DNA of 64,000 nucleotides from assembly GCF_002795825.1 (NCBI RefSeq), contig NZ_CP018800.1, forward strand, positions 806,001 through 870,000. Reading direction: 5' to 3'. The position numbers and the translations under genes were made by a program. Source of the stretch: Mariprofundus ferrinatatus. GTDB taxonomy: Bacteria > Pseudomonadota > Zetaproteobacteria > Mariprofundales > Mariprofundaceae. Every line of letters begins with the position of its first letter. Within the stretch, counting starts at the first letter, position 1. This document shows, piece by piece, positions 53,945 through 61,856 of this stretch. The notes under the pieces are model-generated. The model saw only the letters and a program-made list of their open reading frames with translations, had not been told where the DNA came from and searched no databases.

Positions 53945-54078
53945 ACATCAAGAGAAGAGCTGATGCTCTCGCCAACCTGTCTTCCCAGACAAAGGTGGTT
54001 TCCCGAAAGGGGATGTGGTCGTACCGGCAACTAAACAGGGTACAAGCCTCCTTGGTGATAACTAACGGAGGCTTTTTT
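53945..54078 (+). ncRNA. Structured 5' leader (candidate riboswitch or attenuator)
   Basis: Five stems can be drawn: AGAGC-TGAT-GCTCT (53,956-53,969), CCAACCTGTCT with AGACAAAGGTGG (53,972-53,998), TCCC-GAAA-GGGG (54,001-54,012), GTACC with GGTAC (54,021-54,043), and the last AAGCCTCC with GGAGGCTT (54,044-54,074). The last stem is followed by a T-run. It covers the GGAGG ribosome site of the gene that starts at 54,079, so it can act as terminator and as ribosome-site blocker. I do not match it to a known riboswitch class. Confidence 0.55.
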
Positions 54079-54705
54079 ATGACAAAACAAAATGGTTCGG
54101 ATGCAAAAAAGAAAGTTTTGTTTATCGACATGGACAACGTGTTGGTGGACTTTCAGTCGGGTATTAACCAACTGAACGAGGAACAGCTCAAGGAATACGA
54201 AGGAAGGTATGACGAGGTTCCAGGTATCTTCTCGACTATGAAGCCAAAAGAGGGTGCTTTAGAAGCCTTCCGGCTATTAGCGAGGAAATTCGACGCCTAT
54301 ATATTGTCGACAGCCCCGTGGGAGAATCCATCGGCGTGGAGCGATAAGCTCGAATGGGTAAAGAAGTATCTAGGCGACCCAGCCTATAAGCGACTGATCC
54401 TTTCCCACCACAAGAATCTAAGCGAGGGCGACTACCTTATTGATGATCGAACTGCCAATGGTGCAGATCGCTTTACAGGTGAGCACATTCACTTCGGCAC
54501 AGAAAAGTTCACTAACTGGTATAGCGTTCTACATTACCTAACCAAAAAAGAAGGATACATAGGTATCTTGCAGGCTCCGCCGGATCACCCGATTTATACG
54601 CGTGGCTACATTATTGGTGGAATGTGCTCGACGGGCCTTCCGAAAGCTTCGGCATCTAAGAATGGTGACTCCGATTCTTCAAATATAGAGGAAAGTGAAT
54701 CATGA
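54079..54705 (+). CDS. NT5C-like HAD-family 5'-nucleotidase
   Basis: A 208-residue HAD phosphatase. The catalytic motif I is VLFIDMDNVLVDFQSGINQL (DMDN, nucleophile Asp and general acid Asp). Motif II is AYILSTAPWENP, and the C-terminal DYLIDDRTANGADRF is motif IV. This is the 5'(3')-deoxyribonucleotidase (NT5C) pattern. It could trim nucleotide pools in phage-related or defence contexts, though this is inference. The ATG at 54,079 is favoured over 53,995 because the earlier start lies inside the leader stems. Its stop overlaps the ATG of a 13-codon frame. Confidence 0.82.
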   Translation: MTKQNGSDAKKKVLFIDMDNVLVDFQSGINQLNEEQLKEYEGRYDEVPGIFSTMKPKEGALEAFRLLARKFDAYILSTAPWENPSAWSDKLEWVKKYLGDPAYKRLILSHHKNLSEGDYLIDDRTANGADRFTGEHIHFGTEKFTNWYSVLHYLTKKEGYIGILQAPPDHPIYTRGYIIGGMCSTGLPKASASKNGDSDSSNIEESES

Positions 54706-54743
54706 GTAGCAAATACTCAGAGCGTGTTGTGGACTACCCTTAA
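54702..54743 (+). pseudogene. 13-codon frame coupled to the NT5C-like gene (possible stub of a lost gene)
   Basis: An ATGA overlap with the NT5C stop starts MSSKYSERVVDYP then TAA. The stop falls in the loop of a perfect 9-bp inverted repeat, GTGGACTAC/GTAGTCCAC, at 54,729-54,756. It looks like the first codons of a truncated downstream gene, or a coupled leader peptide. Real expression is unproven. Confidence 0.35.
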
Positions 54744-54804
54744 AACAGTAGTCCACTCTGCGGTTTTGGGAATATTTCTGCTTCCTTTGAGAAACGCTTC
54801 AGCA

Positions 54805-56274
54805 TCAATGTCCGCTTTGGTAATTATGCAATGCATCTGCAATTTTCACCATCGCCAACGTATCAAGTTTACAATACTCAAGAAGTGAACTCGATATCTT
54901 CTGCCTAACTCGTAAATCAGCATCTGATGAAATTGCATCGTAGTAAGCAACCTGTGCCTCGCTACCATCATGGACGCTTCCAACTAAAGTGCTATAGGTG
55001 AGCTCAGGAACAAGCGCCGGCAGCACGCTCTTGATCGACCATGAGCCCATCATTGATGGATGGTAGTAATGCTTTTGCATAATCTTAAGTAAATCAAAGA
55101 CACGTGCATTCAAAGCTAGCAATTCATCGCTTAAGTCAGGGAAAGCCTCTGCCAATTCACGAATGCGTGATTTTTCAAAGGATTCGTTATAAACGATAAT
55201 CGGCCCCTCATCCCCGCAACAAGCTATGAGGCTTTCAGCGAATTCCCTTCTTGGATCATTCCCAGTGATATCCAGAAACTCTTTATGATCGCTGTGATCA
55301 TTCTTATGATAAATATGACATGACCATTGAAATGGAACTTGCATATAAGGCCGAGTCTTCTTCCAGTGCGGCACGGCAAATCCAATAGTTTCAAAATCCA
55401 GATAATACCTTGGCCATCCAAGCTTTTTGAGAATTGAGGTTGCCTCAGGATCAAGGTGGGGTTTGCCGCTAATAGTGACTTCCCGGACACGTTTCTGTTT
55501 CTCGCTGGTAAGAAAGCCATTTGGAATATCTCTTACATCGTCTATTCCCTGGTCCTGAAGCTTTTGAGCTGCTCTCCACCCATTGGGGAGAATCGAAACC
55601 GGATATTTCGGACCACTCTGCTTACAGTAATCAATATAATCGCATTTATATGGCTTCTTGCATTGCGAGCCCATCTTAATCTGGGGCAGATCACCATCAA
55701 GCATCCTGATGAATAGATCCTTCTTTCCTGCCATATCTTCAATAATACCTGAAACTGATGCAGTTATATCCTGCCACGCAAACAGCCCCATAAAATTGCC
55801 GTCTCCCTGATACATAAACTCATTATTGATGAACTGGAGATATTCACCTTCTAACTCAACTCCACACATCTTAATGACCCATGTTTGAATCGCTACATCA
55901 GGGATGTGTTGGTCTTTGCATTCTGTTGATGATTTTACTTCAGTTAGAAACCAGCCCTGATTACCACGCTCAAGAATGTCAGCGCGAATAAAGACTTCTC
56001 CATACTTAAAGCTCGCTTCATAAATCACATTCACATTCGTATCAGCAATAGCCTTTTTCGTATCCTCGATTGCTTGAAGTGGCCCGTTATCCATAGAAAT
56101 AAGTGTGCCATCCATGAAGGTCCGAGAGAGAGAACCTACTTCATTACCATTAATGAATTGCATTTGAGGGGCGCTTTCTCCCAACGAATCTGTCCGGTGG
56201 ATCGCCAAATAAAGTTTTTTAGGGCATTGAAGTCCTGCCATGAAATTAGATTTGGATAAATGCCCTTTCACCAT
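54805..56274 (-). CDS. DUF2779 protein: Cas4-like nuclease fused to a DEDD-type exonuclease
   Basis: A 489-residue protein with two nuclease-like parts. The N-terminal half resembles Cas4-type PD-(D/E)XK: FIRADILERGNQGWFLTEVKSST gives Asp and Glu-x-Lys, an early Cys lies in GLQCPKKLYLAIHRTD, and QCKKPYKCDYIDYC looks like a 4Fe-4S cluster. The C-terminal half looks like an RNase H-fold exonuclease: YYLDFETIGF, IIVYNESFEKSRIRELA and LLEYCKLDTLAMVKI give the acidic set. DUF2779 proteins often lie in defence islands. It is divergent from the ssp operon and could share its regulatory region. Confidence 0.78.
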   Translation of the reverse strand: MVKGHLSKSNFMAGLQCPKKLYLAIHRTDSLGESAPQMQFINGNEVGSLSRTFMDGTLISMDNGPLQAIEDTKKAIADTNVNVIYEASFKYGEVFIRADILERGNQGWFLTEVKSSTECKDQHIPDVAIQTWVIKMCGVELEGEYLQFINNEFMYQGDGNFMGLFAWQDITASVSGIIEDMAGKKDLFIRMLDGDLPQIKMGSQCKKPYKCDYIDYCKQSGPKYPVSILPNGWRAAQKLQDQGIDDVRDIPNGFLTSEKQKRVREVTISGKPHLDPEATSILKKLGWPRYYLDFETIGFAVPHWKKTRPYMQVPFQWSCHIYHKNDHSDHKEFLDITGNDPRREFAESLIACCGDEGPIIVYNESFEKSRIRELAEAFPDLSDELLALNARVFDLLKIMQKHYYHPSMMGSWSIKSVLPALVPELTYSTLVGSVHDGSEAQVAYYDAISSDADLRVRQKISSSLLEYCKLDTLAMVKIADALHNYQSGH

Positions 56275-56373
56275 CACTCTCCCAAACTTCAGGTATAGAA
56301 ATAATATAGGCTATATATGCTGAATTGTGAATGCCTCTTTTAGGGAGAGGGCGCATTTTTATGCAAGATATCT

Positions 56374-56410
56374 TTGACATTCGTCTTCTAGAAACTATGT
56401 TACATAACAT
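56374..56410 (+). promoter_or_regulatory. Promoter and palindromic operator of the ssp operon
   Basis: TTGACA (56,374-56,379) and TATGTT (56,396-56,401) are 16 bases apart. The -10 box overlaps the palindrome ATGTTACATAACAT (56,397-56,410), a good site for the small RHH-like protein encoded just downstream, which would then be autoregulatory. Confidence 0.65.
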
Positions 56411-56430
56411 GGATTCTGGAGGGGTGTAAA

Positions 56431-56622
56431 ATGCCAAAGGGTACAAGTGGACGGGTAGTGATCGAGATGGATCCGCAGTTAAAATCTGACCTATATGCCA
56501 TGTTGAGTTTGCAAGGTATGACCATGAAAGAGTGGTTTATGCAAAATGTCACAAAGGCTTTGGATGATGGTCCCCAGTTGCCATTGGCTTTTTCAGAAGG
56601 CCTCAATCAGGATGGTGAGTAA
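56431..56622 (+). CDS. Small RHH-like regulator at the head of the ssp operon
   Basis: A 63-residue protein: SGRVVIEMDPQLKSDLYAML at residues 6-25 gives the beta strand and first helix of a ribbon-helix-helix fold. GMTMKEWFMQNVTKALDDG gives the second helix. GGAGG is 12 bases before the ATG. It lies five bases before sspB and presumably represses the operon through the palindrome in its promoter. It could also be an antitoxin-like or accessory protein. No toxin is adjacent. Confidence 0.7.
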   Translation: MPKGTSGRVVIEMDPQLKSDLYAMLSLQGMTMKEWFMQNVTKALDDGPQLPLAFSEGLNQDGE

Positions 56623-56626
56623 TATC

Positions 56627-57571
56627 ATGTCTACTCAACAACACTCCATTCAATTTAACTCCAAATCATTTTCATTTGGGCGCCATGAAACATTTGCACT
56701 TCGTTTTGGTTGGCTCACAAAGGGTTTTCAAGGGCTGACAATCAATCCAGATATTTTTTTGGATGAGGATGCCACCGTTCACCTTGGCGTTGGTAAAAAC
56801 ATGGTGTCGTCCATTCGATATTGGATGTTAGCAACAAAAATTGCTGAGATAAAAGGTTCACATATAGAGGCTTCAGAAATAGGACATTTAATTTTTTCTG
56901 AAACTGGCTGGGATCCTTACCTTGAAGATGAGGCGACGATTTGGCTGCTTCATTGGCTGTTGGCATCAAACAGTCAGCATGCGACAGCGGTATATTGGTT
57001 TTTTAATCACTTCCACAAATCTGAATTTTCTTCAGATGAGATGTTTGGGGGAATGAAAGAGTTTGTTGGAGAGCGCTTAGAGGGTAAGAAAGTTGCTGAT
57101 TCATCCCTTAAGCACGATTGCAACATACTTACGAGGTTATACGTTCCATCTCAGGGTGATAAACGAACGCCTGTTGAAGATGCCTTAGACTCACCACTTT
57201 CCACACTAGGGCTGATGAATAAAAGTGAACTTTCAAATCGTTATGTGTCTAAGCCTGATGGGCGCTGGGATATCCCTTTAGGTGTGATTGGCTATGCTAT
57301 TGGGGAGCTATTCGAAGCAAGTGATCAGTCTAGTGTCGCTATTGAAGCCATTGTTCATGGGACTGAATCAATGCCTGGGCTTGGCTCAACTTTCAGAATT
57401 ACAGAAGAATGTTTGGTGTCAAAAATCGAAGAGCTGATAACTTGGGTGCCCGGTGTGTTTGAATTAAGGGAGAGTGCCGGCATTTATTTACTTTACCAGT
57501 TGGAAGAGATGTTGCCGATAGAGTTTCTTAATATGCATTATAAAGCTTATGAAATGGAGATTGCCGCATGA
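56627..57571 (+). CDS. sspB: SspB-like DNA phosphorothioation protein (DUF4007)
   Basis: A 314-residue DUF4007 protein: FSFGRHETFALRFGWLTKGF opens it, then LGVGKNMVSSIRYWMLATKI, GWDPYLEDEATIWLLHWLL and HGTESMPGLGSTFRI. In the Ssp system, SspB is the DNA-nicking component that acts with SspC and SspD to insert sulfur into one DNA strand. It overlaps sspC by four bases. An ATG at 56,612 would add five residues. The family assignment is from memory of DUF4007 and from the operon; the nicking role is established for Vibrio SspB. Confidence 0.86.
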   Translation: MSTQQHSIQFNSKSFSFGRHETFALRFGWLTKGFQGLTINPDIFLDEDATVHLGVGKNMVSSIRYWMLATKIAEIKGSHIEASEIGHLIFSETGWDPYLEDEATIWLLHWLLASNSQHATAVYWFFNHFHKSEFSSDEMFGGMKEFVGERLEGKKVADSSLKHDCNILTRLYVPSQGDKRTPVEDALDSPLSTLGLMNKSELSNRYVSKPDGRWDIPLGVIGYAIGELFEASDQSSVAIEAIVHGTESMPGLGSTFRITEECLVSKIEELITWVPGVFELRESAGIYLLYQLEEMLPIEFLNMHYKAYEMEIAA

Positions 57572-60500
57572 ATTGGTCTGACTCGATTTCGATTAATGCT
57601 CATTATACCCGCTCCATTCATTTAGAACGAGATGCATCAAGCGAAGATGTAGTTCGAGCATACATCCCTACTTCACGTGCTTTAAAAATCCTTAGTGATT
57701 TTTCTAAGACATTAAATACAGGAACGGTTCCTAGGTCCTGGGCTTTAACTGGTCCATATGGATCGGGGAAGTCATCGTTTGCGGTTTTTGTATCCCACCT
57801 CTTAGAAGACCCTGAAAGTAGTTCTGCACGGTTAGCTATTGAAACGTTAAAAAATGCTGATGCCGATTTGGCCGATCAGATTGAAGGAAAGTTAAAGGGA
57901 AGCAAAGGACATTGCAGGGTGCTACTGACAGGTAGCCCTGAGCCATTAGCCAAAAGGCTTCTTCATGCAATCTATCTAGGTGCTAAGTCATATTGGTCCG
58001 CTAAGCGAGGAAGAACACCTTTAGTAGTTAAACAGATCGAGCAGGCTATTGCCGATCAAAACCACTCTACTTATGAAGTGGTCGAGATATTAAAATCACT
58101 GAGAACTGCCGTTTCAAAATCAGGTGGAAGTGGCATTCTCTTGGTTATTGATGAGCTGGGTAAGTTTCTTGAGGCCGAGGCAAGAAATTTTGGAACGAAT
58201 GATATTTATCTTCTGCAGGCTGTTGCCGAGCAGGCTTGTGATAAAGGCAGTGTTCCAATTCATTTCTTTGTCTTACTTCACCAGTCTATTGAGTTATATG
58301 CTAAGGGGTTAGGTGAAACGCTTAAGCATGAGTGGCAGAAGGTCCAAGGCCGATTTGAGAGTGTGCCGTTTCTTGAATCCGTTGAACAAACTCTGCGTGT
58401 AACGCGAGCAGCATTTATTCAAGACTTTGATGCCAAGACTAAAAAGAAAATTCACCAAGAACTGTTGCCTATTTCTAAAGCTCTTGAAGAAGCGAGTGCT
58501 CTGCCTGGAGTATTAGATGCTGATGCTGCAGTCGAGCTGTTTTCCGGCTGCTATCCACTCCATCCTGTATCACTGCTATTGTTGCCACTTCTTTGCCAGA
58601 GGGTGGCTCAAAATGAACGGACACTGTTCAGCTATTTAGGCAGCCGTGAAAGCCATGGATTAAGTGATTCTATCACTCGGTTTGATTCAAGTGAAAAAAA
58701 CATCCCTTGGGTGTACCCATGGGAGATCTATGAGTACTTTATCCTTAATCAGCCTGTAGCAGTATCTGATCACTTTACTCATAGACGCTGGGCTGAGGTG
58801 GTTACTGCTGTTGAGCGTCTTGGTGATTCTTCAGAAGATGAGTTGCACCTTATAAAATCTATTGGGCTAATGAATATTATTGGTGCAAAAGGTGGCTTAA
58901 AGTCATCAATCGAGCTGTTGGAGTGCTGTACTCCATTTGGAAAAAGAAAGCTAAAAACGCTTCTTACTGACCTCCAAGAGAAGTCAGTAATCTCTTATAG
59001 AAAATATAGTGGTGAATATCGTATCTGGCAGGGCAGTGACTTTGATTTGGAGCTTGAGCTCCAGAATGAGATTGAGAATGGAAAAGGCCTGGAACTAGTC
59101 GATGAGCTCAATGAAAGGGGGAGTTTTTCTCCAATCGTTGCGAGGCGCTATACGATTAAAACAGGCTCATTACGCTATTTCGCGCCGCTGTTTGCAGATG
59201 TTAAATCGATCAAACGTCTTGAGAAGAAGGCAGACGAACCAAGGATTCTGTTTTTACTTGCTGGGTCACCAATCGAGAAAGAGTTGCTTGTGAAGAAAGC
59301 AGCATCTTTATGCGGAGGAATGACTGTTGCTGCGGTTTGCTCATTAGGCAGCGAAGTTAAACAAGCGGTTCAAGAGGTGTTGGCTCTTGAACGAATCATT
59401 AGGAACAATTCAAAGTTAAGCGGAGATCCCGTTGCTCAACGTGAATTGAAGGATCGATTAAGTGCAGCCAAAGCACTAGAGAAGCAGCTGCTAGAGTCTG
59501 TCGTTGTTAATCCAGGACAGCATCAATGGTTGTATGCGAATAAGACGCTTCAAGTAACTAGTAGAAGGGCGCTGCAGTTTGAGCTCTCAAATATCTTGGA
59601 GGAGGTCTATAGCAAGGCTCCTATTATTAAGAATGAGCTGCTAAATCGAACAAAACCATCTTCAAGTGCAATCTCAGGGAGAAACAAACTCATAGTTGCA
59701 ATGCTTGAGCATGCAAGCTTGCCAGAGCTTGGTATTGAAAAATATCCTGCAGAAAAGGCGATCTATAAGTCTGTTTTGGAAGCAACAGGGCTGCATTCAA
59801 AGCATGGAGGTTCATGGGCTTTTGGTGCGCCCGCACAGAATGATCCTTGCAAGCTTAAACCGACTTGGGATTCTATTTTAGACTTCTTCGAAAGAAGTGA
59901 GGCACAGGCATTGCCTATTGCAGACCTTTTTGAGGAGCTTCAGCTCCCACCTCTCGGCATCAAGGCCGGAGTCATTCCCGTATTGTTTATCGCCTCATAT
60001 TTTGCCAATCAACATGAACTTGCACTCTATGAGGATGGTCACTTTTGCCCTGTAATATCGCATGAGGTTATTGAGCGTTTAATTAAGAATCCAAACACAT
60101 TCTCGGTTCAGCGTTTTAGGATTTCTGGAATGCGGGTCTCAGTGTATGAGAAATACATGGAGATGGTCACAGGAACAACATATAAAAAGCTAGACCTTAT
60201 CGGACTAGTAAGACCTTTGGCTAAGTTTATGAATGGTCTTCCAGATCATGCCAAACGAACCAAGCTTATTTCAAAAGAAGCTCAAGCAGTTCGGCGCGTA
60301 TTCTTTTCTGCGAAATCACCAGCATCCCTTTTATTTGAAGATGTTCCAATAGCTTGTGGATTTCCAAAGTTTGATGCTGAAGCTTCTAATGGAAATGAAG
60401 TGAAAGAGTTTTCTGAGGCATTTATTCGAGTTTTAAAAGAGCTGAAGGATGCATACCCAAACCTGCTTAACCTACTCCAAGAAAAGCTGGGGGGAGCTTT

Positions 60501-61068
60501 CCCCGATAGCAAAGCAGTTGATCTATGCGATTTCCGGAATAATTTGCATGGGCGCTTTGTTGGTCTTGAGCGCTACACAGTTGATGCAGAAGGGGTAAAG
60601 GCATTTGTGCTTCGCCTTTGTGACGAGGGCTTTAAGGATGATCAACAGTGGCTTGAGAGCTTAGCTGCCTTCCTTGGAAGAAAACCTGCTGAGAAGTGGA
60701 ATGACGATGACCTTCAGCTGGCTGATTTTAGACTGGCTGATTTTTCAGAGCGCTTACATGACCTGGAAATGCTTCGTTCCTCACATGAAAAGAACCAGTC
60801 ACATACGGATGTTAATTTTGACTCAACTTTAATTCGGATTATGAGGCAGGGAGAAGCATCAAAGGACAGGATTATCCACACAGATGAGAAAAAGCGCCTT
60901 GCCTATCAAGGGGTGGCTAGCCAACTTGAAAAGGCTCTGGATCAGCTGGATGAGCCTTTGAGACTAGCATTATTGACAGATTTACTAAACTCAGCTTTAA
61001 ACAGTGGAAGAGAAAAGCTGCCTGCACCTGCAACGACATTAAAAGGGAAGTCATTGAACAATGAATAG
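57568..61068 (+). CDS. sspC: SspC-like ATPase of DNA phosphorothioation
   Basis: A 1166-residue cytoplasmic ATPase. The Walker A motif is TGPYGSGKSS at residues 61-70 and the Walker B is GILLVIDELGKF with Asp195-Glu196. The FVLLHQSIELYAKGL segment follows, where the sensor region would be. The remaining about 900 residues are mostly helical, with no other known domain. In the Ssp system SspC is the ATPase that powers single-strand phosphorothioate insertion. It overlaps sspD by eight bases. It is an unusually long single frame for the island, with no frameshift. Confidence 0.85.
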   Translation: MNWSDSISINAHYTRSIHLERDASSEDVVRAYIPTSRALKILSDFSKTLNTGTVPRSWALTGPYGSGKSSFAVFVSHLLEDPESSSARLAIETLKNADADLADQIEGKLKGSKGHCRVLLTGSPEPLAKRLLHAIYLGAKSYWSAKRGRTPLVVKQIEQAIADQNHSTYEVVEILKSLRTAVSKSGGSGILLVIDELGKFLEAEARNFGTNDIYLLQAVAEQACDKGSVPIHFFVLLHQSIELYAKGLGETLKHEWQKVQGRFESVPFLESVEQTLRVTRAAFIQDFDAKTKKKIHQELLPISKALEEASALPGVLDADAAVELFSGCYPLHPVSLLLLPLLCQRVAQNERTLFSYLGSRESHGLSDSITRFDSSEKNIPWVYPWEIYEYFILNQPVAVSDHFTHRRWAEVVTAVERLGDSSEDELHLIKSIGLMNIIGAKGGLKSSIELLECCTPFGKRKLKTLLTDLQEKSVISYRKYSGEYRIWQGSDFDLELELQNEIENGKGLELVDELNERGSFSPIVARRYTIKTGSLRYFAPLFADVKSIKRLEKKADEPRILFLLAGSPIEKELLVKKAASLCGGMTVAAVCSLGSEVKQAVQEVLALERIIRNNSKLSGDPVAQRELKDRLSAAKALEKQLLESVVVNPGQHQWLYANKTLQVTSRRALQFELSNILEEVYSKAPIIKNELLNRTKPSSSAISGRNKLIVAMLEHASLPELGIEKYPAEKAIYKSVLEATGLHSKHGGSWAFGAPAQNDPCKLKPTWDSILDFFERSEAQALPIADLFEELQLPPLGIKAGVIPVLFIASYFANQHELALYEDGHFCPVISHEVIERLIKNPNTFSVQRFRISGMRVSVYEKYMEMVTGTTYKKLDLIGLVRPLAKFMNGLPDHAKRTKLISKEAQAVRRVFFSAKSPASLLFEDVPIACGFPKFDAEASNGNEVKEFSEAFIRVLKELKDAYPNLLNLLQEKLGGAFPDSKAVDLCDFRNNLHGRFVGLERYTVDAEGVKAFVLRLCDEGFKDDQQWLESLAAFLGRKPAEKWNDDDLQLADFRLADFSERLHDLEMLRSSHEKNQSHTDVNFDSTLIRIMRQGEASKDRIIHTDEKKRLAYQGVASQLEKALDQLDEPLRLALLTDLLNSALNSGREKLPAPATTLKGKSLNNE

Positions 61069-61840
61069 TCCGCAAAAAAAAGAGCGCCACGTTCTAGGTA
61101 TATCAGGTGGAAAAGATAGCGCAGCCCTGGCGATTTACCTCAGGGATAAAGTTCCGGATATGGAATACTTTTTTACTGATACCGGAGCTGAGCTTGATGA
61201 AACATTGGATTTCATTGAGCGGTTAGAAGCTTACCTTGGAAAGCGCATTGATCGCCTTAGCCCAGAACGAGATTTTGAACACTTTCTTAAGCTTTATGGC
61301 AATTTTTTACCATCACCACGCGCACGCTGGTGTACGCGGGAGTTGAAATTAAAGCCATTTGAAAAATGGATTGGTGATGACCAAGTCGTCAGCTATGTGG
61401 GAATCCGAGCCGATGAGAACCGTGAGGGTTACGTAAGTACCAAGCCAAACATTAAGGCCGTGTTCCCATTCAAGGAAGATGGGTTAATTAAAGAGGATAT
61501 CTTTCGGATTCTAGAAGAATCGGGTGTCGGTGTTCCAGAGTACTATAAGTGGCGTAGCCGCTCTGGCTGCTACTTTTGCTTCTTTCAGCGAAAGAAAGAA
61601 TGGATAGGCCTTCTTAACACACATCCTGAACTTTTTGAGAAAGCTATGGCTTTTGAAAAGTTTGATGAAGAAAGTGGTAAACGTTTTACTTGGAATCAAA
61701 AAGAAAGTCTTGAAGAGCTGGTGGCAAGAGCGTCTGATATAGATATGGTGATGAATGAAAGAGAGAAAAAGGTTTCGTGGCAGGAAGCCCTTGCAGATGA
61801 GGATGAAGACGATGATGCGTGTTTGATTTGTACTTTATAG
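61061..61840 (+). CDS. sspD: SspD-like PAPS-reductase-type sulfurtransferase
   Basis: A 259-residue PP-loop ATP pyrophosphatase like DndC. The nucleotide-binding SGGKDS is at residues 15-20. EYFFTDTGAELDETLDFI, RARWCTREL and the Cys pair CYFC in RSGCYFCFFQRKKEW follow. These are the sulfur-activating and cluster-binding elements of DNA-sulfur enzymes. The C-terminus is acidic and ends in CLICTL. It activates and transfers sulfur supplied by a cysteine desulfurase (SspA), which is not encoded in the window; a host IscS could serve. Confidence 0.9.
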   Translation: MNSPQKKERHVLGISGGKDSAALAIYLRDKVPDMEYFFTDTGAELDETLDFIERLEAYLGKRIDRLSPERDFEHFLKLYGNFLPSPRARWCTRELKLKPFEKWIGDDQVVSYVGIRADENREGYVSTKPNIKAVFPFKEDGLIKEDIFRILEESGVGVPEYYKWRSRSGCYFCFFQRKKEWIGLLNTHPELFEKAMAFEKFDEESGKRFTWNQKESLEELVARASDIDMVMNEREKKVSWQEALADEDEDDDACLICTL

Positions 61841-61856
61841 AGAGAGGGGAGAGGGA

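Noticed and set aside
53945-54078. The leader as a retron msr-msd RNA
   Set aside because: The following gene is a HAD phosphatase, not a reverse transcriptase, and no reverse transcriptase motif occurs nearby.
53995-54705. Longer 236-codon version of the NT5C-like gene
   Set aside because: The extra 28 codons lie in the structured leader and the ATG at 54,079 has the GGAGG at proper spacing.
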